Origin: Candidatus Helarchaeota archaeon | GTDB lineage: Archaea; Asgardarchaeota; Lokiarchaeia; Helarchaeales; RDOG01 | Direction of reading: 5' to 3' | Assembly (NCBI GenBank): GCA_019058315.1 | Contig: JAHPZH010000002.1 | Span: forward strand, 434,001 to 498,000 | DNA length: 64,000 nt | Shown here: piece after piece, positions 18,683-27,220 of the stretch | How positions within the stretch are numbered: the first letter of the stretch is position 1 | How the letters are laid out: each line of letters begins with the position of its first letter | Made by a program: the position numbers and the translations under genes | The notes under the pieces: model-generated | Databases searched by the model: none | What the model was told of the DNA's origin: nothing | Seen by the model: the letters and a program-made list of their open reading frames with translations, nothing else

Positions 18683-19711
18683 TTAATTTATTAATGCAAT
18701 TTTATACCCACAAACGGGACATTTATTATCTTTTGTTAACTTATTTTTTGTTACATCAAAGATAAACCGTTCTAATAATAATTCTTTACAGTTTGGGCAA
18801 TAAGTATTTTCTCCAGAATGTCCTGGAACATTTCCTAGATAAGTATATAAAAGTCCTTTATCAAAACCTATTTTTCTCGCTTTTTCCAGAGTTTTTATAG
18901 GAGTTGGAGGGTTTGAAAATTTATATTGAGGATAATATCTCGTAACATGCCAAGGAGTTTCTTCACCTAACTCCAATTTTATCCTAGAAGCAATTTCTTC
19001 AAAAATATCCTCGGAATCATTAACTTCGGGTATCACAAGAGTAGTTATTTCTATATGAACACCTTTTTCTTTGGCAAATTTAGCATTTCGATAGACTTTT
19101 TCAATATCAGCTCCACAATATTTCTTTACAGCTTGTGCATTTCCCTTTATATCAATATTCATAGCATCTAATCCACTTTCAATTAGTAACTTTAAAGCTT
19201 CTAGAGTCATATATCCATTAGTTACATAATTATTATATAATCCATGTTTCTTTGCTATCCGAAATGCCTCTAAAGAATGCTCTAATAATAATGTGGGTTC
19301 ATTAAAACTATAACTTAGACCTTGAGCTTTACGCTCCAAAGCCAATTTTACTAATTTTTCTGGTGAAATATAATTACATGCATCTGGGATTGGTTCTCTT
19401 TTTGAGATATCATAATTTTGACACCAAGGACAATTGAAGTTACATGAATAGCTTCCTATGGTGAGTGCATAAGAATTGGGAAAAAAATGAAAAAAAGGTT
19501 TTTTTTCAATAGGATTCAATGAGATTGATGAAATATCACCATAAATAACTGTAAATAAAATATTATCAATATTTTTACGTGTTTTACAGCGACCAAATTG
19601 ACCAATTTTTAACAAACATCTGTGTTCGCATGTAAGACATTGTAATTTTTCATTATCTCTCCTAAAAAGAAGTGCTTCTTTAATACATGGACTAATTACC
19701 TTAATCACCAA
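18683..19711 (-). CDS. AmrS-family radical SAM enzyme, second paralog
   Basis: This 342-residue paralog of the downstream neighbour has the radical SAM motif CNFNCPWCQNYDIS, the N-terminal CLTCEHRCLL...CKTRKN cysteines and the C-terminal CPNCKEL...CPVCGYK ribbon. The SFNEPTLLLEHSLEA and VNDSEDIFEEI blocks align with the equivalent blocks of the other copy. The two proteins are collinear but visibly diverged, which indicates an old duplication. The reaction is unknown beyond radical SAM chemistry. Confidence 0.85.
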   Translation of the reverse strand: MVIKVISPCIKEALLFRRDNEKLQCLTCEHRCLLKIGQFGRCKTRKNIDNILFTVIYGDISSISLNPIEKKPFFHFFPNSYALTIGSYSCNFNCPWCQNYDISKREPIPDACNYISPEKLVKLALERKAQGLSYSFNEPTLLLEHSLEAFRIAKKHGLYNNYVTNGYMTLEALKLLIESGLDAMNIDIKGNAQAVKKYCGADIEKVYRNAKFAKEKGVHIEITTLVIPEVNDSEDIFEEIASRIKLELGEETPWHVTRYYPQYKFSNPPTPIKTLEKARKIGFDKGLLYTYLGNVPGHSGENTYCPNCKELLLERFIFDVTKNKLTKDNKCPVCGYKIALIN

Positions 19712-19750
19712 TAAAAAATTAGGAAAAATTTATTTAATTTAAGTTGAGAA

Positions 19751-20476
19751 TTATGGGTTTCTTTCCATAAAAGACTTTAAAGAACGAATGACTTTTAGTA
19801 GCTCCCAACATTTTACTTGATCGCCTTCACGTAATATATTTTGAAGAAACTGACCAAATTCCCCTCTACTGACAAATTTTGAAAACTCATCTAATTCCCA
19901 TAATAAATTCTTCATATCTGTATCTTGGGATGTTGAGGCCCAAGAAGATGAGGGTACTGGTTGTGACGTCTGTTCTACTTGATAAGTAGTTTCATAAGTT
20001 TCAGCGGGTTGGGTATATTGTTGTTCATATGTCTGTGCAACCTCTGGTTGTGTAGCTACTGGAGCAGCGGGCTGATATGCTTCAACAGGTGCAGCTCCAG
20101 TTCCAATTGAATCATTTGCACGAGCTACATCCATATAAGCAACTCCAGCTCCTCCATCAGGTGTAACATATGCAATAGTTATATATTGATCCTTAAAATT
20201 TGCACAAACTATATGACCTTGTCCCATTATATTAGTGGCTACTAATCTCTCCTGAGTACATTGTAATGTTGAATATTTTATTCCTTGTACAACTATACTG
20301 GGCTGTTGTTGTCGCCAAGAACTCAAAATAGTGATAATATCCGATGTGATGTCCCAATTATTAGTTTGGTATAATACACCACCAGCACCGTCGACAATCG
20401 TAACTGCAGTAACAGTATTATTAGCTGCGAGTAACCTTTTCACTGCGCTTTCATATTCTGCAGCCACTTTTTCCAC
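19751..20476 (-). CDS. profilin/roadblock-like-fold protein with Pro/Gln/Thr-rich linker
   Basis: This 241-residue protein has an N-terminal alpha/beta domain of about 125 residues. It begins with a long helix, then VTAVTIVDGAGGVLYQTNNW, a helix, then IKYSTLQCTQERLVATN, IVCANFKDQYITIAYV and VAYMDVARA. This order fits the profilin-like superfamily, which includes profilin and roadblock/longin folds. A low-complexity linker rich in Pro, Gln, Thr and Ala follows (about 126-190). A helical C-terminal segment of about 50 residues ends the protein. The profilin or roadblock label is fold-level inference only. Confidence 0.6.
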   Translation of the reverse strand: MEKVAAEYESAVKRLLAANNTVTAVTIVDGAGGVLYQTNNWDITSDIITILSSWRQQQPSIVVQGIKYSTLQCTQERLVATNIMGQGHIVCANFKDQYITIAYVTPDGGAGVAYMDVARANDSIGTGAAPVEAYQPAAPVATQPEVAQTYEQQYTQPAETYETTYQVEQTSQPVPSSSWASTSQDTDMKNLLWELDEFSKFVSRGEFGQFLQNILREGDQVKCWELLKVIRSLKSFMERNP

Positions 20477-20702
20477 ACCAGTTTTTATCTAATTTGAAAC
20501 TGTCAATTCTAATTTTTATTTAAATTATATTTGATATTAATGCTAATTTTACTTATTATTTAAATGTTATATAACCAAGATAGTAATCTCTCTTATTTAT
20601 TAAATACTTTTCAATCTTAATTATTTTTCTTGTGATTTTTTTAAAAATAATAAGAAAATTTTAAGAATTTCTTTTTTCAAATTTTAAAATCTTGTGAAAA
20701 TT

Positions 20703-20972
20703 TTATTTTTTTAGCATTGCCATAAGCTCAGAATTTATAATTTCGACCTTATTTTTCGTTTTCGTTATTTTTGTTACGTTGAGTAATCCATCGATTTCAA
20801 GTGCCATTATACATTTAGTGAAGTCGGAATGAGATAAATTCTTATATTCCTTAATTAATCGAGTATAGAGGTCAGTGTCAGTCATCATTCCTTTATTTTT
20901 AAAAACAATTTCGAGTATAAGGTTTTTTAGTGGAATATTTCTCCAACGAATTTCTTTCATTATGTTCACCAT
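20703..20972 (-). CDS. small helical protein, possibly winged helix
   Basis: This is an 89-residue basic protein. Helices around LILEIVFKNKGMMTDTDLYTRLI and SDFTKCIMALEIDGLLN followed by a hairpin (VTKITKTKNKVEIIN) resemble a winged-helix module. The first Met of MKEIRWRN is the alternative start. It lies between cdc48 and the profilin-like gene on the same strand. Function is unknown. Confidence 0.55.
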   Translation of the reverse strand: MVNIMKEIRWRNIPLKNLILEIVFKNKGMMTDTDLYTRLIKEYKNLSHSDFTKCIMALEIDGLLNVTKITKTKNKVEIINSELMAMLKK

Positions 20973-20994
20973 TTATAGAAAAATTGATACGCCC

Positions 20995-21034
20995 AATTCA
21001 GCCAATTCACTTTGATCCTTAGGGTAGCTGAATT
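20995..21034. repeat. inverted repeat in 5' region of the 89-aa gene
   Basis: AATTCAGC at 20995-21002 pairs perfectly with GCTGAATT at 21027-21034, with 24 bases between. The segment is richer in G and C than the surrounding spacer and lies between the cdc48 stop and the next gene. It may be a folded leader, a terminator of cdc48, or chance. No known RNA family was recognised. Confidence 0.3.
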
Positions 21035-21165
21035 AAACGCCCCAATCCTAGATTAGAATCAAGAAGATTTCTCTTATTTTCTAATTAAATAGAAGTAAAA
21101 AGATTAATTATTAAAAAATAGAATCTTCATGAATGAAAATTAATATGAGAATAAAAAAGTTGCTA

Positions 21166-23352
21166 TTAACCATACCTTTCTGAGCCAGTAGAAAACTTTG
21201 TCTGTTTGGATTTAGAATCCCAAACTTCATATTGGTTCAACATTTCTGGAGGACAGGATGGGCGTATTTTTTTAATAGCCTCTTTGAAATGCCTAATAGA
21301 TACTTTTTTTGCATTAATATCTTCTCTTAGGGCTAATAAACCAGCTTCTTGACAGCAACCTTGGATATCACTGCCTGCAAAATGTTCTGTCAATTTCACT
21401 AGTTCTTCAATATCTACTGATTCATCGATTGGCATCGGTTTTAAATATATTTTAAAGATTTCTCGGCGTGCATTGGCATCTGGTGGTTTAACTAATATAA
21501 CTCGATCAATACGACCATGTCTTATAAGTGCAGGGTCAACTAAATCTGGTCTATTAGTTGCAGCAATTACTACAACGTCTTTTAAAGATTCTAATCCATC
21601 AACTTCTGTTAATATTTGACTAATAACTCTAGATGTTACATGTGAATCTCCGATATCGAACCCTCTTCTTGGAGTAATTGCATCTATTTCATCAAAAAAG
21701 ATGATTGCGGGAGCTGCCGTTCTAGCTTTTCGAAAGACTTCACGTATTGCTTTCTCTGATTCTCCTACCCATTTTGAAAGTATCTCTGGTCCTTTTATAC
21801 TCAAGAAATTTGATTCACTTTCTTTTGCGACGGCTTTTGCTAATAATGTCTTACCACACCCTGGAGGACCAAATAATAGAATACCTTTTGGAGGGTCAAT
21901 TCCTATAGTAATAAATGCTTCAGGAGTTTTTAAGGGTAATTCAACAGCCTCTCTTAATTCTTGCTTAACTTCATCCAATCCACCAATATCTGACCAACTT
22001 ACATTCGGTGTTTCTATTAATACTTCTCTAATAGCAGAAGGTTGAATTTCTTTTAAAGCACTGAAAAAATCATTTGAATTAACAACTAATGAACCTAGAA
22101 TTTCATTTGGAATTTCTTCTTCATCTAGATTAAGTTGTGGTAAATATCGTCTTAGAGCATTCATTGCAGCTTCTCTACATAATGCAGCTAAATCTGCACC
22201 AACAAAGCCATGGGTTATGCTTGCGAATTCTTTCTTATCAATATCTTCCGCCAGTGGCATTCCACGAGTATGAATTTGTAAAATTTCTAATCGTCCTTCT
22301 TTATTCGGAACACCAATTTCAATTTCTCTATCGAATCTACCCGGTCTTCTCAAAGCGGGATCTAATGCATTAGGTCTATTTGTAGCCCCAATAACACATA
22401 CTCTACCTCTTGCATGCAGTCCATCCATCAACGCGAGTAATTGTGCTACAACTCTACGTTCAACTTCTCCCGTAACTTCTTCGCGTTTTGGAGCAATTGC
22501 ATCTAATTCATCTATAAAAATTATACTCGGAGCATTCTTTTCAGCATCCTCAAAAATGCTTCTAAGTTTTTTTTCTGATTCACCATAAAACTTAGACATA
22601 ACTTCTGGACCATTTATCGGTATAAAATGAGAATCAGATTCGTTGGCTACAGCCCTAATTAATAAAGTTTTACCACAACCTGGTGGACCTCGTAATAAAA
22701 CACCTTTAGGTGGAGTGATCCCTAGTCTTCTAAATAGCTCGGGATGCTTCAATGGTAGTTCAACCATTTCACGAATTTTCTTAATTTCTTCGTTAAGTCC
22801 ACCCACATCCTCGTAAGTTACAACAGATACCCCTTTAAGTTCTTCCTCAATAACTTTGCTAACTTTCAACTCAGTACCCGGTTTTATTACTACAACACCT
22901 TGTGGGCGTGTCATAATAATTTTAAAAGGCACTTTTTTAGAAATTCCAATCGGAACAAATAAAATATCACCCTTTGTAACAGGATAATTTAGCAATTTTC
23001 TCTTTATAAAGGTCTCTAGATAAGAATCTGACTGAACATTAATATCTGTTGGAGAAATTATAACACGATTGGCAATTTTTTCTTCTGCTTTATAAATTAC
23101 GACAAGTTCACTTAAACTAATGCCTGCATTCTTTCTTAATCTTCCATCCATTCTAATTATACTTCTATTCTGATCTTCTGGATATGCAGGCCATGCTATA
23201 GCCGCAGTAACACGTTTCCCTTTTATAGCTAATATATCTCCAGTCTGAACATTTAGTTTATTCATAATATCATTATCTACTCTTACAATTGAACGTCCAA
23301 CATCTCGCTGTTTCGCTTCTGCGACTCTAACTTGTATTTCGTTATCTTCCAA
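21166..23352 (-). CDS. cdc48: Cdc48/p97-type AAA+ ATPase
   Basis: This 728-residue protein has an N domain (about 1-180: double-psi beta barrel plus 4-stranded barrel) and two AAA+ modules. D1 has [20 protein letters not shown] and the [15 protein letters not shown] segment. D2 has [21 protein letters not shown] and [19 protein letters not shown]. Both ATP sites look intact. Archaeal Cdc48 unfolds proteins for the 20S proteasome and other pathways. The C-terminus ends in RYG, with a penultimate Tyr as in HbYX docking motifs but a preceding Arg instead of a hydrophobic residue. Confidence 0.95.
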   Translation of the reverse strand: MEDNEIQVRVAEAKQRDVGRSIVRVDNDIMNKLNVQTGDILAIKGKRVTAAIAWPAYPEDQNRSIIRMDGRLRKNAGISLSELVVIYKAEEKIANRVIISPTDINVQSDSYLETFIKRKLLNYPVTKGDILFVPIGISKKVPFKIIMTRPQGVVVIKPGTELKVSKVIEEELKGVSVVTYEDVGGLNEEIKKIREMVELPLKHPELFRRLGITPPKGVLLRGPPGCGKTLLIRAVANESDSHFIPINGPEVMSKFYGESEKKLRSIFEDAEKNAPSIIFIDELDAIAPKREEVTGEVERRVVAQLLALMDGLHARGRVCVIGATNRPNALDPALRRPGRFDREIEIGVPNKEGRLEILQIHTRGMPLAEDIDKKEFASITHGFVGADLAALCREAAMNALRRYLPQLNLDEEEIPNEILGSLVVNSNDFFSALKEIQPSAIREVLIETPNVSWSDIGGLDEVKQELREAVELPLKTPEAFITIGIDPPKGILLFGPPGCGKTLLAKAVAKESESNFLSIKGPEILSKWVGESEKAIREVFRKARTAAPAIIFFDEIDAITPRRGFDIGDSHVTSRVISQILTEVDGLESLKDVVVIAATNRPDLVDPALIRHGRIDRVILVKPPDANARREIFKIYLKPMPIDESVDIEELVKLTEHFAGSDIQGCCQEAGLLALREDINAKKVSIRHFKEAIKKIRPSCPPEMLNQYEVWDSKSKQTKFSTGSERYG

Positions 23353-23475
23353 AGTTTTTCAACCTTCTAAATATCTACAATAAAACTAGAAATTTGAATT
23401 CTAATCTAATAATATAATTCTTAATTTTTAATAATGTTAATTCTTTATTGAAAATCATATTTTTTAAAAAAATGG

Positions 23476-24708
23476 ATGGAAAGAAAACTGAAAAATTCAA
23501 ATGGTACTGATATAGCAATTATAGGTGGGGGTCCTTCAAGCGCCTTTGCGGCAATTGAGGCTTTAAAAAGAAAGAAAGAAGTTGAGATTTTTGAAGAACA
23601 TTCAAAAATCGGAATCCCGATTCAATGTGCAGGTCTAATAAGCCATTCTGGTTTTAAACGGTTAAAAATTAAAGTTCCAAAGAATTGTATACAAAATAAG
23701 GTTAGAGGATCGATTATCTATTCACCAAATAATAAAAAAGTAGTTATTAAAAGAAAATCAACGCAAGCTTTGGTAATAGATAGAAGTTTATTAGATAAAT
23801 TTTTAATTCGCAATGCTGAAAATTTGGATGGAAAAATACACATAAAAGCACGAGTTTTAGAATTAATAAAAGGAAAAAATAATAACGTTCTCGGAATTAA
23901 AGTAAAAAAAGATGGAAAAATTATCGAAAAATATTCTAAAATCATAATCGATGGGGAGGGGGTTCAAGCAAAGTTTATTCGTCAAGTTGGGTTACCAAAA
24001 GTTAAAAGATCATATATTATACCCGCTGTCCAATATGAAATGAGCAATGTGGATATAATAAAAGATTTTGTTGAAATGTTTTTTGGCAGAAGAATTTCTC
24101 CTGGTTTTTTTGCATATATTATTCCAACATCTGAAGAAACTGCAAGGGTTGCAGCTGCAACAAATTATGGAAGACCGATAGATTATCTTAAATATTTCAT
24201 TAAACGACATCCAATAGCTTCAAAAAAATTGCAAAGGGGTAAAATTGATAAAATTTCAGCCGGATCTATTCTCATTGGTGGTCCAATTAAAAAAACTTAC
24301 TCGAATCAATTTCTAGGAATAGGAGATGCTGTTGGTCATGTAAAACCCACAACAGGGGGAGGTGTAGTTCTAGGTGGTTTGTGTGCTAAAATAGCTGGTG
24401 AGGTTGCATCAGAAGCAATCGATAAAAATGATACCTCTGAAAATTTTTTAGTGAAATATGATAAATTATGGAGAGATAAATTCGGAAGAGAATTTCAGTA
24501 TCAAAAAATATTACGATTATTAATAAATAATGTTCCGGACAAAATATTGGATAAAGGTTTTGAAGCAATATCAAAAAATAATATCCCAGAATTGGTAGAA
24601 GAAATAGGTGACATGGATATTCAATCTAATATTCTAAAAAAAGTCTTATTTTCACCAAGAATTTTCAAACTTTTAATTTCATTCATTTATGCTCTAATTT
24701 TCCCTTAA
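23476..24708 (+). CDS. geranylgeranyl reductase family FAD-dependent oxidoreductase
   Basis: This 410-residue protein has an N-terminal FAD Rossmann motif (IAIIGGGPSSAFAAIEAL), the HSKIGIPIQCAGLIS block and the second FAD motif FLGIGDAVGHVKPTTGGG. That combination is typical of geranylgeranyl reductases, which saturate isoprenoid chains in archaeal membrane lipids. The final residues are hydrophobic (FKLLISFIYALIF), which could help membrane association. It is divergent from cdc48. Whether the substrate is a digeranylgeranyl lipid is not proven by sequence. Confidence 0.85.
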   Translation: MERKLKNSNGTDIAIIGGGPSSAFAAIEALKRKKEVEIFEEHSKIGIPIQCAGLISHSGFKRLKIKVPKNCIQNKVRGSIIYSPNNKKVVIKRKSTQALVIDRSLLDKFLIRNAENLDGKIHIKARVLELIKGKNNNVLGIKVKKDGKIIEKYSKIIIDGEGVQAKFIRQVGLPKVKRSYIIPAVQYEMSNVDIIKDFVEMFFGRRISPGFFAYIIPTSEETARVAAATNYGRPIDYLKYFIKRHPIASKKLQRGKIDKISAGSILIGGPIKKTYSNQFLGIGDAVGHVKPTTGGGVVLGGLCAKIAGEVASEAIDKNDTSENFLVKYDKLWRDKFGREFQYQKILRLLINNVPDKILDKGFEAISKNNIPELVEEIGDMDIQSNILKKVLFSPRIFKLLISFIYALIFP

Positions 24709-24806
24709 CTTTAAATTTTTAGTTGTAATAAATACACAAAAAAAATCGAAAACTTATTAAGATTTTTTACTTTTTTCAAATTAAGTATTTAGGACTGATA
24801 TTAAAT

Positions 24807-24980
24807 ATGCAAAAAATAAAGTTAAACTGTAGTGGTTGCGGCAGAATTATCGAATCTACCAATAAAGCTGTTAAATTTACTTGTCCTAACTGTGGAGAAT
24901 ATGAAATTTGGAGATGTGAACGCTGTCGCAAGTTTAGTAGAAGTTATCGCTGTGCAAAATGCGATTTTATAGGTCCTTAA
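24807..24980 (+). CDS. zinc-ribbon protein, HVO_2753/DUF1610-like
   Basis: This 57-residue gene starts at ATG 24807. It contains four CxxC-type knuckles: CSGCG, CPNCG, CERC and CAKC, with the characteristic WRCERCRKFSRSYRC core. This family of tiny zinc-ribbon proteins commonly sits directly upstream of aEF-1beta in archaea, exactly as here (102-base gap). It is proposed to bind RNA or the ribosome. Confidence 0.85.
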   Translation: MQKIKLNCSGCGRIIESTNKAVKFTCPNCGEYEIWRCERCRKFSRSYRCAKCDFIGP

Positions 24981-25082
24981 ATTATTTAACTCTTTTTAAT
25001 TTAATAATTAGTATATTATTTTTAGAAAATGTTAATTAGAATTAAAGGTGAAAAATAAAATCAATAAACGAGATGAAGCACT

Positions 25083-25364
25083 TTGGCAAAAAGGATATTA
25101 GCCATTATGAAGGTCCTTCCCGAATCTACAGAAGTAGATTTTGAAAATTTAAAAAAGCAAATAGCAGATGCATTACCAGAAGGATTCGAGTTACAAAAAG
25201 GATCTTTCAAAACAGATTATATTGCATTTGGACTTGAGAGTTTAAATTTTAGACTATTTTGTCCTAATGAAGATGGAATAACGGATAAGATCGAAGAAAT
25301 TTTAGGAAATATAAATGGAGTTCAACGTGCAGAGACAGTTATGATGAGTTTAACTGATTTATAA
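25083..25364 (+). CDS. ef1b: translation elongation factor 1-beta (aEF-1B)
   Basis: This 93-residue protein matches archaeal EF-1beta, the guanine nucleotide exchange factor of aEF-1alpha. It starts MAKRILAIMKVLPES and contains the GLESLNFRLFCPNE core and a C-terminal VQRAETVMMSLTDL strand. The length is standard. The start codon is TTG at 25083. It follows the zinc-ribbon gene and is followed within 10-20 bases by methionine aminopeptidase, so the three probably form one operon. Confidence 0.93.
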   Translation: MAKRILAIMKVLPESTEVDFENLKKQIADALPEGFELQKGSFKTDYIAFGLESLNFRLFCPNEDGITDKIEEILGNINGVQRAETVMMSLTDL

Positions 25365-25382
25365 AACCAAAATGTGTTATTT

Positions 25383-26270
25383 ATGATCCCAGAGGAATAT
25401 TATAAAGCTGGGAATATTCTTGCAAAAGCAATTTACAAAACCAAAGATATAATAAAACCTGGAATTCCAATTATTGAAATTTGTGAATTTGTTGAGGGCG
25501 AAATCGAAAAATTAGGAGCTAAACTTTCTTTTCCCGCGAATGTGGATATAAACGAGATCGGGGCACATTATACAAGCCCCCCAAATGATAAATCAATAAT
25601 TCCAGATAATTCAGTAGTAAAACTAGACGCAGGCTCCCATATTAATGGTTTTATCAATGATATGGCAATTACTATAAATTTGGGAGAAGAAAAATATAAT
25701 GAATATATAGAAGCAGCAGAGGAAGGTTTAGCCACTGCCATTAAACACATTAAACCAGGTGTTAAAGTGGATTTAATAGGTGAAATGGTAGAAAAAAAAA
25801 TTAAGAGTTACGATTTAAAACCCATAAGTAATTTATCAGGTCATCAATTAAAACAATATAATCTACATGCTGGTCAATCCATTCCCAGCGTAAAGTCAGG
25901 TGAAGAAGGACATTTTAAAATTAATGAAGTTTATGCTTTAGAACCATTCGTAGCTAGCAAAGCAGCTGCAGGTAGAGTAAAATCGGGTAAAGAAGCATAT
26001 ATATTTCAATTTATAAAAAGGAAAAAAAACCTAGTTAAATTTCTAGCTCAACCCGCTGATGAAATAAGAAGAAAATTTAATAGACTTCCATTCTGTCTCA
26101 GATGGTTACCTGAAAAATATCATACATCAGATATCATCAAACGTCTAACTTCAATTGGAATTATCCATGACTTTCCTGTGTTAATTGAAGCTCGAAAAGG
26201 GATTGTAGCTCAAGCAGAAAAAACAATTGTTGTAACTAGCGATGGATGTGAAGTGCTAACTTGTCTTTAA
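25383..26270 (+). CDS. map: methionine aminopeptidase, type II
   Basis: This 295-residue (from ATG 25383) creatinase-fold metallopeptidase removes the initiator Met. Metal ligands are visible: two Asp in KLDAGSHINGFINDMAI, His in NLSGHQLKQY, Glu in YALEPFV and Glu in AQAEKT. The insertion with VKFLAQPADEIRRKFNRLPF is typical of the type II class. A GTG at 25374 in the same frame is possible, but MIPEEYYKAG matches family N-termini. Confidence 0.93.
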   Translation: MIPEEYYKAGNILAKAIYKTKDIIKPGIPIIEICEFVEGEIEKLGAKLSFPANVDINEIGAHYTSPPNDKSIIPDNSVVKLDAGSHINGFINDMAITINLGEEKYNEYIEAAEEGLATAIKHIKPGVKVDLIGEMVEKKIKSYDLKPISNLSGHQLKQYNLHAGQSIPSVKSGEEGHFKINEVYALEPFVASKAAAGRVKSGKEAYIFQFIKRKKNLVKFLAQPADEIRRKFNRLPFCLRWLPEKYHTSDIIKRLTSIGIIHDFPVLIEARKGIVAQAEKTIVVTSDGCEVLTCL

Positions 26271-26330
26271 ATAATACTGAATTGAGATAACCTCTATTAT
26301 TAAAATACTATCAAATTGAAAATAAATATT

Positions 26331-27011
26331 TCAAATTCCAATATCTAATGTTTTATTTAGATAGTGTTGAGCTTGCATTTCAATTATTTCTCCATCTATC
26401 TCTTTCATATTTATACCATAAATTTCCCCCTCAACTGTGAGTTCATCTCCTATATTTATATATAAGAAATAAGGTATAGAATCTATCTCAAGATGAACTG
26501 TTAATTCTTCTGGTAGTCCTAGTATTTCTTCATCTAATCTTAAACCTATGCTTAAATAGCTCCAGATTATAGTCTCTTTAGAATAAGGTCTTGAACCTCT
26601 ATTTCTCATTATTGAGGTTACTTTTCCATTAATTTCTCCTTTGTAATATGTTTTCTTTGATTTATTTATTCTTATTCCAATCCCAGACTTAATAGTTTCA
26701 TTATACATGGTCTGTGCATTCATAACACACCAATTAACATCCCAATAATATAGGTTGCCATCTGATATAACGCCTTCCATAGTGACTTTGTCCCCAACTC
26801 TTATAAGCGCACACCTGCACTCTTCAGTTGGAGGACGAATCGCGGCAAATAGTCTATTAGGAACACCTTCAATTAAAAACTCTGGTTCAAATAAAAAATC
26901 TGTTCCGTATCCAAAAAGATAATCTGAAAGTACTGTTCCGGATATTTTACCTTTGTATATTAGCTTTCGCTTATTTGGCTCGTCGTTAATGCTCCAGGGT
27001 AAAAACTCCAA
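26331..27011 (-). CDS. hypothetical protein with internal duplication
   Basis: This 226-residue protein appears to hold two similar beta-rich halves. The first (about 18-110) has YKGKISGTV, FLIEGVP and VGDKVTMEGVISDGNLYYWD. The second (about 121-220) has YKGEINGKV, HLEIDSIP and IGDELTVEGEIYGINMKEIDG. Each ends in a segment containing QTMYNETI or AQHYLNKTLD. The repeated GDxxTxEGxI strand pair suggests OB-fold-like modules. No family was recognised and no function is assigned. Confidence 0.6.
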   Translation of the reverse strand: MEFLPWSINDEPNKRKLIYKGKISGTVLSDYLFGYGTDFLFEPEFLIEGVPNRLFAAIRPPTEECRCALIRVGDKVTMEGVISDGNLYYWDVNWCVMNAQTMYNETIKSGIGIRINKSKKTYYKGEINGKVTSIMRNRGSRPYSKETIIWSYLSIGLRLDEEILGLPEELTVHLEIDSIPYFLYINIGDELTVEGEIYGINMKEIDGEIIEMQAQHYLNKTLDIGI

Positions 27012-27063
27012 TTTTAAATCTCCTTTTTTTTCTAATTTTATTTGTTGTTATAAATCTAAATTT

Positions 27064-27180
27064 CTATTTTTTTTTCTTTCTAACTATTTTAATTAGTCTA
27101 TCGCAATAATTACACGTAAATTTTACTGCGTTGTGATGAACGTGATTAATACGTTTGCATCCTGGACATCTAATTTTCAT
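27064..27180 (-). CDS. 38-residue zinc-ribbon protein
   Basis: This very small open frame starts at ATG 27180 and encodes two CxxC knuckles, CPGC and CNYC, 15 residues apart, with a lysine-rich tail. The knuckle spacing and His-containing loop look like a genuine zinc ribbon and not noise. It lies between rfcL and the duplicated-domain gene on the same strand. Function is unknown. A role in RNA or ribosome binding would be speculation. Confidence 0.6.
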   Translation of the reverse strand: MKIRCPGCKRINHVHHNAVKFTCNYCDRLIKIVRKKKK

Positions 27181-27220
27181 TTTCTTACCAAACTTTATTG
27201 TAAAAATATTATAATTAGGA

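Noticed and set aside
22137..22373. 78-codon plus-strand frame inside cdc48
   Set aside because: It is antisense to the strongly conserved Cdc48 D1 region and has no independent support.
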